A stretch of DNA of 41,458 bases from Rhizocola hellebori (GCF_016862955.1 NZ_BONY01000080.1:1-41458); one strand, 5' to 3'; positions 16,955-25,905 are shown, counted from the first letter of the stretch. Made by a program: numbers and translations. The notes: generated by a model from the sequence alone, not told the origin.

Positions 16955-19774
16955 ATGACGCGTCGTCGTCGGCAGGTCCTGGCCGGAGCCATCAGCGGCG
17001 TGCTCGTCATCGCGGCCGCCGCGATAGCAATTACTCTGACCGGGACAGCACCACCCCAAGCCGCCATTCGCGGCGACGGCGAGATGCCGGCCGCGCTCTC
17101 GCTGCATCTGGAAAAACTGCGCCGGGCCGCTCCCGGCAGCCAAGGCATGGCACCTGAAGGACCGGGCTCGGCACAGGACGCGGCGCTTGCGGCACGTGTC
17201 TATCCCGGTGACACGCTGACCGTCGCGCAGGTGGAGGCCGCTACTTCGGCGGCGACCCGGGCGTTCAGCCGGCCCTTCCAGTCAGGTCACGGCAAGAAGG
17301 GCACCTGGGTCAATGTCGGGCCGAGCGAAGCGGTGTATCCGTTCGAGGAGCTTCGCGACGTCACCAACTATGTGCCCAACGAGTACGTGGCGGGCGGACG
17401 CACCACGTCGTTGGTGATCAGCAAGTTCTGCATCTCCGTGCTCTGCCCGGCCTGGATCACCCCGGCCGGTGGCGGCGTGTGGCGGACGTGGAACATCCGC
17501 AAGAACGAGCCGAAATGGGACTACCTCGGGGGCCCGTTCGGCAGCAACGCGGTCGGCGCGGTGAGCGTCGATCCCAACGACCCGACCGGTTTGACCATCT
17601 ATGTCGGCACCGGCGAGGCGAACATCTGCGCCTCCGGATGTGTGCACGGCGTGGGCCTTTACAAGTCGACCAACGGCGGCGTCACCTGGACCGGTCCCAT
17701 CGGCAAGCCCGAGCTGGGCGGCAAGGGGATCGGCAAGATCGCCGTGAAGCAGGGCGACCGCAACACCATCTACGTGGGCACCACCACCGCACTCGCGGGT
17801 ATGAGCGCCACCTGTTGCGGCGGCATCGTTCGGCCCGTTCCAGACGCGGCGAAGTGGGGCCTCTACAAGACCACCAACGGCGGCGCGACGTGGACCTTCA
17901 TCCACAATGGAGCCGTCAACGCCGCCGACTGCACCGGCAGCGCGGCCGAGTTCGCCAACGCCGCCGTGTGTTCCCCGCGCGGCGTGCGCCACCTCGAGCT
18001 TGACCCGGTGAACCAGGACATCGTCTACGCCTCCTCGTACGCCCGTGGTGTGTGGCGGTCCGGCGACGCCGGTGCCACCTGGACCCAGATCAAGGCCTCC
18101 ATCAACCCGGCGCTGACGCAGAGCCGTCCGGCGTTCGACGTGACGAAGCTGCCGAACGGCAAGACCCGGATGTACGTCCACGAGGGCAACGCCGGCAGCC
18201 CGTATTCGCGGTTGTTCCGCAGCGACGACGTCGCCGGCGGCACACCCACGTTCACCGATCTGACCAGTGCCAACCCGGCCGACCCGGGTTTCGCCACCTT
18301 CAACCTGTGTGGCGGGCAGTGCTGGTACGACGTCTTCGTCACCACCCCCGACGGTCACCCCGACGTGGTCTACGCCGGTGGCTCGTACTCCTACGGCGAG
18401 CCGATCGCGAACAAGCGCGCCGTGATCCTGTCGCAGGACGCGGGCGTCACCGGCACCGACATGACCTTCGACGGCACCGACCCGGTTCACCCCAACGGTT
18501 TGCACCCCGACCAGCATGCGCTGGTCACCAACCCGGGTAACCCGATGCAGTTCTTCGAGTCCAGCGACGGTGGCGTGGTGCGGTCCAGCGGCCAGCTCGT
18601 CAACCGCTCCGGCTGGTGCGACGCGCAGTGGCGTGGCCTGACCGATCCGGTTGAGCTGGCGCGCTGCCGGCAGATGCTCTCGGCCATTCCGTCCAAGCTG
18701 GACAGTGTGAACAAGGGCCTCACCACGCTGCAGTTCACCAGCATTTCGGTCAGCCCGCACGACTCCAAGCTGCTGACCGGCGGCACGCAGGACAACGGCA
18801 CGTGGGAATCGGTCAACACGAACAAGTGGAAGAACACGATGATCGGTGACGGCGGATACGCCGGGTTCGACATCGCGGACAAGAAGTTCCGCTACCACAA
18901 CTTCTTCGATGCGACCACCGAGGTCAGTTTCAACAACGGCGCTCTGGACAGCTGGATCTCCACCTTCGACCCGATCTTCGGGCTCCCGGGGACCCAGTTC
19001 TACGCGCCGGTCATCAACGACCCGGTCGTGTCCAAGACGCTGTTCGCCGGAACCGGCTTCACGGTGCACCGCACCAAGACCGCCGGCATCGGCGACCGAA
19101 CCCTGGCCGAGGCCAACCGGATCTGCAACAGCTTCACCGGCACCTTCGAAGCGCAATGCGGCGACTGGGTGGAGCTTGGCCCGAATCGTCTCACCAGCGC
19201 CTTCTGGGGCACCAGAACCGGTGGCGCGGTGGCCGCGATCGAGCGGGCCCGCAATGACACCTCGACAGCGTGGACGGCCACCACCACCGGCCGGGTCTTC
19301 GTGACGCGCAACGTCGATGCGGAACCGGCGACGGCGGTCTCCTTCGACCGGATCGACACCGATTTCGCGGGCGCTCCCAACAGGTTCGTCAGCGGTATCC
19401 ACGTCGACCCGGCCAACGCCAACCGGGCCTGGATCTCCTACAGCGGGTTCAACTCGATCACTCCGGCCACGCCCGGTCACCTGTTCCAGGTGACCTACGA
19501 TCCGGTGACCGGGAGCTCCAGCTGGGTGGACGTGTCCAACGACTTCGGTGACCTGCCGGCCACCGATGTGGCTCGCGACGACGTCACCGGCGACCTGTAC
19601 GCGGGGACCGACTACGGCGTGCTGCGGCTCGCCGCCGGTACCACCACGTGGACAGAGGCCGCTGCCGGTATGCCGAACGTGGAGATCACGAGCCTGGTGA
19701 TCCTCCCGGGCGAGCGGATCCTCTACGCCGGATCGCACGGCCTGGGCGCCTGGCGATTGAATTTCAAAGATTGA
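16955..19774 (+). CDS. Secreted BNR/sortilin-like beta-propeller protein
   Basis: The product is 939 residues. The N-terminus MTRRRRQVLAGA with a long hydrophobic stretch to about residue 36 (PPQA) is a secretion signal. RRQVL fits a possible twin-arginine signal, and retention as an anchor is also possible. Asp-box repeats are visible at STNGGVTW (about 238-245), TTNGGATW (306-313) and GDAGATW (371-377), with repeated IYVGT/VYAGG blade strands, as in BNR, WD40/YVTN and VPS10-type propellers. It has many cysteines. No glycosidase catalytic residues can be assigned. AGGGGAGGA at 16938-16946 supports ATG 16955. Its TGA overlaps the next ATG, so it is the first gene of the ABC operon. Confidence 0.85.
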   Translation: MTRRRRQVLAGAISGVLVIAAAAIAITLTGTAPPQAAIRGDGEMPAALSLHLEKLRRAAPGSQGMAPEGPGSAQDAALAARVYPGDTLTVAQVEAATSAATRAFSRPFQSGHGKKGTWVNVGPSEAVYPFEELRDVTNYVPNEYVAGGRTTSLVISKFCISVLCPAWITPAGGGVWRTWNIRKNEPKWDYLGGPFGSNAVGAVSVDPNDPTGLTIYVGTGEANICASGCVHGVGLYKSTNGGVTWTGPIGKPELGGKGIGKIAVKQGDRNTIYVGTTTALAGMSATCCGGIVRPVPDAAKWGLYKTTNGGATWTFIHNGAVNAADCTGSAAEFANAAVCSPRGVRHLELDPVNQDIVYASSYARGVWRSGDAGATWTQIKASINPALTQSRPAFDVTKLPNGKTRMYVHEGNAGSPYSRLFRSDDVAGGTPTFTDLTSANPADPGFATFNLCGGQCWYDVFVTTPDGHPDVVYAGGSYSYGEPIANKRAVILSQDAGVTGTDMTFDGTDPVHPNGLHPDQHALVTNPGNPMQFFESSDGGVVRSSGQLVNRSGWCDAQWRGLTDPVELARCRQMLSAIPSKLDSVNKGLTTLQFTSISVSPHDSKLLTGGTQDNGTWESVNTNKWKNTMIGDGGYAGFDIADKKFRYHNFFDATTEVSFNNGALDSWISTFDPIFGLPGTQFYAPVINDPVVSKTLFAGTGFTVHRTKTAGIGDRTLAEANRICNSFTGTFEAQCGDWVELGPNRLTSAFWGTRTGGAVAAIERARNDTSTAWTATTTGRVFVTRNVDAEPATAVSFDRIDTDFAGAPNRFVSGIHVDPANANRAWISYSGFNSITPATPGHLFQVTYDPVTGSSSWVDVSNDFGDLPATDVARDDVTGDLYAGTDYGVLRLAAGTTTWTEAAAGMPNVEITSLVILPGERILYAGSHGLGAWRLNFKD

Positions 19775-20592
19775 TGGATAGCAGCGATATCGTGCGGGGT
19801 CGCTTCGGCGGCCCCGCACGTTCCGTGGGCGCCATCTTCGTCCTTTCCGTCTTCGCGCTTCCCTTGCTGCTGCTCGTTTCCGGCTCGTTTCACGAGCCGG
19901 GGCGGCCGCCGCCACCGACACCAGACCTTGTCCCGCAGCCGTTTTCGGCACGCGGGTACGAGCTGGCCTTCGCGTGGGGCGGCCTGTTTCGCGCCAGCCT
20001 GAACTCGCTGATCGTGGCGCTGGTGACGGTGCCGTTGAGCGTGCTGGTCGCGTCGGCGGCCGGGTTCGCGCTCACTCAGATCTCGGCGCGGGCGCGCTGG
20101 CTGGTGCTGGCCGGTTCGGTGGTGGGTCTTATGGTTCCGGCGGCTGCTCTGCTGGTACCCAGATTCGTGGTGTTCAAGGAATTGGGCCTTACCAACACCT
20201 TGGCGCCTTTGGTCGCCCCGGCCCTGGTCGGCACGTCGCCGCTCTATGTGCTCGCCTTCTACCTTGCGTTCCGCGCCCTGCCAAGGGATCTCTACGATGC
20301 GTGCCGGATAGAGGATCTCTCTGCGCTGCGCACCTGGTGGCGGGTGGCGATGCCGCTGGTGCGGCCGGTGACCGGCGCGGTGACCGCATTGACGTTCGTC
20401 TTGACGTGGTCCAACTTCTTGGATCCACTTGTGTACGTCTATGACCGTGATCTGTTTACGTTGCCCATCGCGTTGCGTTCGTTAGCCACCCTCGACCCCA
20501 CCGATTTTCCCGTCTTCCTGGCCGGGGCGGTGCTGGCGACAGTGCCCGCGCTGGTCATCTATGCCATAGCCCAGCGGAGGTTCCTTCGATGA
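19774..20592 (+). CDS. Carbohydrate ABC transporter permease (MalG-like)
   Basis: The product is 272 residues with six hydrophobic segments. The EAA loop is recognisable as LYDACRIEDLSALRTWWRVAMPLVRP read in two parts, where the usual EAA-G reads DACRIED-L. MalG-type ends such as WSNFLDPL (like WNEF--PL) and the C-terminal VIYAIAQRRFLR (like QRYFVRG) support a CUT1 sugar-type inner-membrane permease. ATG at 19774 overlaps the propeller stop by one base (TGATG), and its stop overlaps the next start by four bases. Confidence 0.9.
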   Translation: MDSSDIVRGRFGGPARSVGAIFVLSVFALPLLLLVSGSFHEPGRPPPPTPDLVPQPFSARGYELAFAWGGLFRASLNSLIVALVTVPLSVLVASAAGFALTQISARARWLVLAGSVVGLMVPAAALLVPRFVVFKELGLTNTLAPLVAPALVGTSPLYVLAFYLAFRALPRDLYDACRIEDLSALRTWWRVAMPLVRPVTGAVTALTFVLTWSNFLDPLVYVYDRDLFTLPIALRSLATLDPTDFPVFLAGAVLATVPALVIYAIAQRRFLR

Positions 20593-21893
20593 AGAGGTTG
20601 CTCACCGCGGCGGTTGCCGCATTGCTGCTCGCAAGCTGCAGCACCACCGGAACGGAAAGCCCCAAAGACAACGCGCCGGTGCAGCTGCTGGTCTTCGGCA
20701 GCCCCGACGAGCTCGCGGCCTACCGCACGCTCGTGTCCGCCTACAAGGGTGGGCAGGTGCAGCTGGTCGAGGCCGCTGACCGTAAAGATCTGATCACGAA
20801 GCTGTCCACGTCGATCGCGGGCGGCGCGCCCCAGGACCTGTTCCTGATGAACTACCGTTTCTACGGCCAATTCGCGGCCAAGAACGCGATCGAGCCGATC
20901 GACGATCAGCTCAAAAAGTCGACGGTCATCAAGGCCGCCGACTTCTATCCCGAGGCGATGAAGCCGTTCCAGTGGGCGGGCAAGCAGCTGTGCATGCCGC
21001 AGAACGTGTCGAGCTTGCAGGTCTATTACAACAAGGGCCTATTCACCAAGTTCGGTGTGGCGGCGCCGAAGCCGGGCTGGACGTGGACCGACATGCTCAC
21101 CACGGCACAGGACATGACCCGCGACGCGGCCGGCCACGTGGTCAAGGCGACCGAGCCCGAAGCGGGAGCGACCCCGCCGGCCGTGCACGGCCTGGGGACG
21201 GAGTCGGTGATGATCCGGTTGGCTCCGTTCGTCTGGTCCAACGGCGGCCAGCTGGTGGACAACGACGCCAAGCCGACCCGGTTCACCTTCGACACCCCGG
21301 CCGCCCGGGAGGCGCTGAAGAACTTCATCGACCTGCGCCTGGGCTACGGCGTGATCCCGACCGACGATGAGGTCAAGGCGCAGGATCTGGTGGCGCGCTT
21401 CACCTCCGGCAAGCTGGCCATGCTGCTGGAGTCGCGCCGGATCACCCCGACGCTGCGGGCCGCCAAGGAACTCAGCTGGGACGTGGCGGCGCTGCCGACC
21501 TACAAGCAGCCCGGCGGCATTCTGCACTCGGACGCCTACTGCATCACCAAGGCTTCCAAGAACAAGGAATCGGCGTGGAAGTTCATGGAGTTCGCGATGA
21601 GCCCTGAGGGCCAGCGCATCATCGCCGCCACCGGGCGCACAGTGCCCTCACACATCGCCACCGCCAAATCGAATGCCTTCCTGGACGGCAACGCGCCGGC
21701 CCACGCCCAGATCTTCCTGGACGCGGTGCCCAGCCTGAAGGCCGTGCCCACGATCTCGACCTGGCCGGAGATCGAGGACATCACCGAGGGCATTTTGGAG
21801 AACGCCCTCTACCGCGGGGACAAGCTGGACGACGTCATCGCGGAGATCGACAAGCAGACCAAGCCGATCTTCGCCCGCGGCGAGGCTTCGTGA
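20589..21893 (+). CDS. Extracellular solute-binding lipoprotein (family 1)
   Basis: The product is 434 residues. The lipoprotein signal has lipobox LASC (Cys17). Typical family-1 sugar-binding segments follow: PQDLFLMNYRFYGQF, VYYNKGLFTKFGV and PGWTWTDML, FTSGKLAMLLESRR, and AWKFMEFAMSPEGQRI. It should deliver a ligand, probably an oligosaccharide or glycoside, to the two permeases. The substrate is not predictable. ATGA overlap with the upstream permease and GTGA overlap with the ATPase show tight coupling. Confidence 0.93.
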   Translation: MKRLLTAAVAALLLASCSTTGTESPKDNAPVQLLVFGSPDELAAYRTLVSAYKGGQVQLVEAADRKDLITKLSTSIAGGAPQDLFLMNYRFYGQFAAKNAIEPIDDQLKKSTVIKAADFYPEAMKPFQWAGKQLCMPQNVSSLQVYYNKGLFTKFGVAAPKPGWTWTDMLTTAQDMTRDAAGHVVKATEPEAGATPPAVHGLGTESVMIRLAPFVWSNGGQLVDNDAKPTRFTFDTPAAREALKNFIDLRLGYGVIPTDDEVKAQDLVARFTSGKLAMLLESRRITPTLRAAKELSWDVAALPTYKQPGGILHSDAYCITKASKNKESAWKFMEFAMSPEGQRIIAATGRTVPSHIATAKSNAFLDGNAPAHAQIFLDAVPSLKAVPTISTWPEIEDITEGILENALYRGDKLDDVIAEIDKQTKPIFARGEAS

Positions 21894-22888
21894 CCGAAGG
21901 TGGTTCCGGGCTTCGCCTGGAGGATGTCCACGCCAGGCACGGCGTGCACGGAGTCGGCCTCCAGGTCGGGAGCGACGAGCTGCTGGCAGTGCTCGGGCCG
22001 TCCGGTGCGGGGAAGACCACCCTGCTCCGGACGGTCGCCGGGTTGGAGAGGGTGACCCGCGGGCGCATTTACATCGGTGACCGCGATGTCACCAATCTGC
22101 GGCCGGGTTTGCGCAACGTCTCCATGGTCTTTCAGAGCTATGCGCTGTTTGCCCATCTGAGCGTCGCGGAGAACATCGCCTTCGGGCTGATCGTCAAGGA
22201 TGTCGCCAAGGCCGAGGTGAAGCGGCGTACCCTGCGGGCCGCGGATGCGATCGGTTGCGCCCATCTGCTGGACAGGCGGCCCGCTCAGCTTTCCGGTGGT
22301 GAACGGCAGCGGGTGGCGCTGGCCCGTGCGCTGGTAAGGGAACCGGACGTGTTCCTGCTCGACGAGCCAATGTCCAATTTGGACTTAGAGCTGCGGGTCG
22401 AGACGCGGGCCGAGATCAAGGCATTGCACGCGAGGGTGGGCGGCACCATGGTCCACGTGACTCATGACCAGACCGAGGCGCTGGTGCTCGGCGACCGGAT
22501 AGCGGTGATGCGCGACGGGCTGGTGGAGCAGATCGGGACGCCGGAAGACATCTGGCGCACGCCACAGACCACGTTCGTGGCGCGTTTCGTCGGCTCCCCG
22601 GCGATGAACCTGCTGCCCGGCGACGGACCGCTGCGCCCGGCCGGGATCTACCCCGAACCGGCCTGGCTCATCGGCATCCGCCCCGAAGCGGTGGTGCTCG
22701 GCGGCGAGGGCGTCGATGGTCTCGTGGAACGGGTGGACGTGGTGGGTGAGGACGCCTACGTCTACGTCCGGGTCGGCGAGCATCTGGTGTGTGCCCGGGT
22801 TCCCTCGCGGGGCAAGCCATCCGGGCGGGTCACCGTTTCCGTGGCCGACGCCCACCTCTTCGACGCGGCGACGGGACGCCGGGTATGA
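21890..22888 (+). CDS. ABC transporter ATP-binding protein (MsmX/UgpC-like)
   Basis: The product is 332 residues. Walker A is GPSGAGKTT (36-44), the Q-loop is VFQSYALF, the signature is LSGGERQR (134-141), Walker B is FLLDEPMSNLD (155-165) and the H-loop is His192. A C-terminal TOBE-type domain (about 240-332, with IGIRPEAVVL) marks it as the ATPase of a CUT1 sugar importer, although it is a little short. It energises the permeases at both sides. The GTG start overlaps the binding-protein gene by four bases. Having its own ATPase means this importer need not share MsiK. Confidence 0.94.
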   Translation: MTEGGSGLRLEDVHARHGVHGVGLQVGSDELLAVLGPSGAGKTTLLRTVAGLERVTRGRIYIGDRDVTNLRPGLRNVSMVFQSYALFAHLSVAENIAFGLIVKDVAKAEVKRRTLRAADAIGCAHLLDRRPAQLSGGERQRVALARALVREPDVFLLDEPMSNLDLELRVETRAEIKALHARVGGTMVHVTHDQTEALVLGDRIAVMRDGLVEQIGTPEDIWRTPQTTFVARFVGSPAMNLLPGDGPLRPAGIYPEPAWLIGIRPEAVVLGGEGVDGLVERVDVVGEDAYVYVRVGEHLVCARVPSRGKPSGRVTVSVADAHLFDAATGRRV

Positions 22889-23760
22889 GGCGCTCCGCCT
22901 GGTGGATGCTGGCGCCCTATCTGATCGGGTTGCTGGGCCTGGTGCTGATCCCGTTCGGCATCACCGTGGCGATGGCGCTGACCGAATACGATCTGATCAA
23001 CCCGCCGGAATGGTTGGGGTGGGCCAACTTCCGCGAGCTGTGGCACGACGACGGCTTCCGTACCGCTCTGATGAACTCACTGGTTTTCGCGGCCATCGCC
23101 GTCCCGCTTCGGCTCGGCATCGCGCTCATGCTGGCGCTGCTGCTGCACCGGCGAGCCTTCATGGCGGGCTCGGCCCGCACCGCCGCCGCCCTGCCCACCG
23201 CCGTACCCGAGATCGCCTATGGCCTGTTGTGGCTGTGGTTGTTCAATCCTTCCTTCGGCCCGATCAATCAGGTGCTCGGGCCGTTGTTCAACAGGCTCGG
23301 AGTGCTCGCGCCGCGCTGGCTGACCATGCCGGCCGACGCCCGCGCCGCCATCATCCTGATGAGCCTGTTCACCATCGGCGAGATGTTCGTGATCCTGGTC
23401 GCGGCCAGGCAGGCCCTTCCCCGCGACGCCTACGAGCTGGCCGAAATCGAGGACGCCACGGGGTGGGACATCTTCCGGCGGGTCACGTTGCCGATGCTGG
23501 CGCCCGTACTCGGCGTGCTGCTCATCCGGGACACCATCATGAGCCTGCAGCTGTCGTTCACCCCGGCCCTCGTGGTGACCAAGGGCGGCCCGCCGCCCCA
23601 CTCGACGACCTACCTGTCGCTTTTCGTCTACCGCAACGCTTTCGAGTACCTCCGCTACGGCTACGCCGCCGCCGCAACGGTCATCATGCTCGCCCTAACC
23701 ATGCTCGCCGTGCTCATCCAGGCTGTGATTCTGGCTCGTGCCAGGCAAATGCGGAGATAG
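22885..23760 (+). CDS. Carbohydrate ABC transporter permease (MalF-like)
   Basis: The product is 291 residues with six membrane segments. The EAA loop reads AYELAEIEDATGWDIFRRV then TLPMLAPV, close to the EAA-x3-G-x9-I-x-LP consensus. MalF-type text such as PYLIGLLGLVLIP and TEYDLINPPEWLGWANF is present. ATG at 22885 overlaps the ATPase stop (ATGA). The last 66 bases overlap the 3' end of the convergent exopolyphosphatase gene. Confidence 0.92.
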   Translation: MRRSAWWMLAPYLIGLLGLVLIPFGITVAMALTEYDLINPPEWLGWANFRELWHDDGFRTALMNSLVFAAIAVPLRLGIALMLALLLHRRAFMAGSARTAAALPTAVPEIAYGLLWLWLFNPSFGPINQVLGPLFNRLGVLAPRWLTMPADARAAIILMSLFTIGEMFVILVAARQALPRDAYELAEIEDATGWDIFRRVTLPMLAPVLGVLLIRDTIMSLQLSFTPALVVTKGGPPPHSTTYLSLFVYRNAFEYLRYGYAAAATVIMLALTMLAVLIQAVILARARQMRR

Positions 23761-24651
23761 GCTGGCGGCGATGCCGTCCAGGATGTCGTGTTCGGAGACG
23801 ATGACGTCGGGCTGCCCGGAAAGCTTCATGATGGTATGGAGGATGCGGGCGCCGGCGATGATGACGTCCACCCGGCCGGGGTGAATGACATTGAGCGCAG
23901 CGCGCGCGGCATGGTCCATAATGGACAGTTGCTCGGTCACCCGGGCCACCTCTTCCGCGGTGAGCACGCTGTGGTGGATGCGCTCCGAGTCATAGTCGGC
24001 CAGGCTTAGCGCGAGCGCCGCCACCGTGGTCACCGAACCGGCCAGGCCGACCAGGCGGGCCGACTTCACGCCCACCTCAAGTCCTTGCCGCACAGCGTTT
24101 TCGACGTCCGCATCGAGCGCCGCGAGCTGCGACGGGGTGGGCGGATCCGAGTGCACGTGCCGCTCGGTCATCCGCACGCACCCGATGTTGGTGCTGACGG
24201 CCGCGCTTACCCGGTCACCCGTGCCGCGGACGAATTCCGTTGAGCCACCACCGATGTCGACCACGACGTAGTCTGTTCCGCCGGGCAGGCCGGCGACCGC
24301 GCCCAGGAAGGACAGCTCGGCCTCCTCCCGGCCGCTGATGACCTCCGCCGGCTGGCCAAGCGTGCCGAGCACCATGCGCTGGAAATCGGCGGCGTTGGAC
24401 GCATCCCGGCTCGCGCTCGTGGCCACCATGCGCACCTTTTCCGCCCCGTGCCCATCGATCAGCTCCCTGTACCCGGCGAGCGCGACCCGGGTGCGCTCGA
24501 TGGCCTGCGGGTCGAGCCGGCCGGTGCGATCGACGCCCTGGCCCAGGCGCACGATGCGCATCTGCCGCACCAGGTCCTGGCCCCCGGCCGTGACGAGCAA
24601 ACGGATCGAATTGGTGCCACAGTCGATGGCGGCCACGGGTGCCTCGGTCAT
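23695..24651 (-). CDS. ppx: Exopolyphosphatase / guanosine pentaphosphatase (Ppx/GppA family)
   Basis: The product is 318 residues, the short two-domain actinobacterial form (Rv1026-like). The phosphate loops are visible as AIDCGTNSIRLLV at the N-terminus and VVDIGGGSTEFV in the middle, with ATSASRDASN and LAGSVTTVAAL. It should release phosphate from polyphosphate or act on pppGpp. The frame is open further upstream, but ATG 24651 places the first loop correctly and TATGTT ends six bases before it. In mycobacteria the gene follows DUF501 on the same strand; here it is inverted and separated by argA and a five-gene operon. Confidence 0.93.
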   Translation of the reverse strand: MTEAPVAAIDCGTNSIRLLVTAGGQDLVRQMRIVRLGQGVDRTGRLDPQAIERTRVALAGYRELIDGHGAEKVRMVATSASRDASNAADFQRMVLGTLGQPAEVISGREEAELSFLGAVAGLPGGTDYVVVDIGGGSTEFVRGTGDRVSAAVSTNIGCVRMTERHVHSDPPTPSQLAALDADVENAVRQGLEVGVKSARLVGLAGSVTTVAALALSLADYDSERIHHSVLTAEEVARVTEQLSIMDHAARAALNVIHPGRVDVIIAGARILHTIMKLSGQPDVIVSEHDILDGIAASLSPHLPGTSQNHSLDEHGEHG

Positions 24652-24657
24652 TGATCC

Positions 24658-24663
24658 AACATA
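24658..24663 (-). promoter_or_regulatory. Putative -10 box, leaderless promoter of ppx
   Basis: On the minus strand TATGTT is followed by GGATCA and the ATG at 24651. Confidence 0.45.
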
Positions 24664-24713
24664 GCTCTGGAAGAATCGCAGGTCTGTCCCCCTCGACATA
24701 AAGGACGTCCGAT

Positions 24714-25289
24714 ATGTATGAGCCGCCGCAAGGCCAGCCGGAACCGCCGCAGGGACCTTTCCCGCCGCAGCCCGCCTACCCGCCGCAGCCGGCTTACCCG
24801 CAGCACACCTACCCGCCGCAGCCTGCGCCACCTCCGCCGTTCCAGCCTGGCCAGCCGCCCTACCCGCCGGCGCCACCTCCGCCGCCCAAGAAGGCGACCG
24901 GCAAGATCGTCGGGATCGTCATCGGCGTCCTGGTCGTTCTCCTGTGCTGCTGCGTTGTCGGCGTCATCGTCGCTCTGAACAGTGACTTCGGTAAGAACTT
25001 CCGCGAGGGGGTTACCGAGGAAATCAACAGCAGCCCGGAGAACGCGAAGGTGGGGGACTGTCTGACCAAGACCGTCAAGGAGGACGCCAGCGACGCCAAG
25101 GTCGTCGACTGCTCCAAGCCGGAAGCGGCGAACAAGGTCATCGGGATTATCCCCAACATCACCGAGGCGGAATTCGACGCCAACAACCAGACCATCTGCG
25201 ATGACAAGTTCCCCGATTGGGAGAACGTGCTCTGGTTCGGCCGCGTCGGCGGCACCGGGAAGGTGCTCTGCGTCGCGCCGAAGGGCTAA
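24714..25289 (+). CDS. Proline-rich, membrane-anchored LppU/septum-formation-like protein (paralogue 1)
   Basis: The product is 191 residues. A cytoplasmic Pro/Gln/Tyr-rich tail (about 1-58, repeats of PPQPAYPPQ type) is followed by one transmembrane helix with an unusual CCC run (VVLLCCCVVGVIV) and an outer domain of about 95 residues. That domain contains KVGDC, VVDCSKPEA, ICDDKFP-WENV and a last cysteine near VLCVAPKG, so two disulfides are possible. It resembles the LppU/SCO3897-type domain of actinobacteria, of unknown function. AAAGGA at 24701-24706 supports ATG 24714. The next gene is a paralogue. Confidence 0.82.
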   Translation: MYEPPQGQPEPPQGPFPPQPAYPPQPAYPQHTYPPQPAPPPPFQPGQPPYPPAPPPPPKKATGKIVGIVIGVLVVLLCCCVVGVIVALNSDFGKNFREGVTEEINSSPENAKVGDCLTKTVKEDASDAKVVDCSKPEAANKVIGIIPNITEAEFDANNQTICDDKFPDWENVLWFGRVGGTGKVLCVAPKG

Positions 25290-25357
25290 ACCCGCTAGGG
25301 TGTCCCGGTCTTCGTGAACCCACGCAGACGGCACACCCCTCACGGAGGAAGTTAAGA

Positions 25358-25768
25358 GTGAGCGAGCAGGAAGTAGCGCCGGCCGCCGCCCCTGAAAGCG
25401 CGCCTGAGCAACCGAAGAAGAAGAGCGCCATCGGCCGCATCATCGGATCGATCATCGTGATCGCGGTGATCGCCGGCGGCGGTCTCGCCTACAAGTACCT
25501 GACCGGGGACGTGACCATCGCCAAGGTGGGTGACTGCATCACCGAGACGGTGAAGCCAGACGCCAGCGATGCGAAGGTGGTCGACTGCTCGAAGCCGGAG
25601 GCAAAGAACAAGGTCATCGGCATCGTCGAGAACGTCCCCCAGGCTGACATGGACGACGCGGATAAGGCTCAGCTCATCTGCGACAAGTTCCCCACCTGGG
25701 AAAACGTGATCTGGTACGGCAAGGACAACGGCAAGGGCCAAGCCTGGTGCCTGGAGAAGGCCAAGTAA
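25358..25768 (+). CDS. Membrane-anchored LppU-like protein (paralogue 2)
   Basis: The product is 136 residues: a short charged N-terminus (about 1-24), one transmembrane helix (IIGSIIVIAVIAGGGLAY) and the same outer domain as the preceding gene. Shared blocks are AKVGDC, DASDAKVVDCSKPEA, NKVIGI, ICDKFP-WENV and a final cysteine. The proline-rich tail of the neighbour is missing. This is a tandem duplication. GGAGGAAG at 25344-25351 supports the GTG at 25358. A strong terminator follows. Confidence 0.85.
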   Translation: MSEQEVAPAAAPESAPEQPKKKSAIGRIIGSIIVIAVIAGGGLAYKYLTGDVTIAKVGDCITETVKPDASDAKVVDCSKPEAKNKVIGIVENVPQADMDDADKAQLICDKFPTWENVIWYGKDNGKGQAWCLEKAK

Positions 25769-25784
25769 ACCGGGTTAGGTGATC

Positions 25785-25812
25785 AGGCGGCGTGGCCTTC
25801 GCCACGCCGCCT
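25785..25812 (+). terminator. Rho-independent-type terminator
   Basis: AGGCGGCGTGGC, loop CTTC, GCCACGCCGCCT forms a perfect 12-bp GC-rich stem, followed by TTGTCTT. It closes the paralogue pair before the dienelactone hydrolase gene. Confidence 0.88.
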
Positions 25813-25905
25813 TTGTCTTCCCCGATCCGGGTCAATGTGGTTGGCTACCCGGAACACATCACTGTGCGACCAGCCAATGACGACTGACCGCGAGGAGGAC
25901 GAGCC

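Noticed and set aside
17282-19951. 889-codon open frame antisense to the propeller gene
   Set aside because: It is low-complexity Val/Gly/Arg-rich text typical of a reverse frame; the plus strand has a signal peptide and repeats.
25829-25880. Possible inverted repeat TTGGCT/AGCCAA before the hydrolase gene
   Set aside because: The arms are only six bases with a long loop, and the region already has a clear ribosome site; this is too weak to call.
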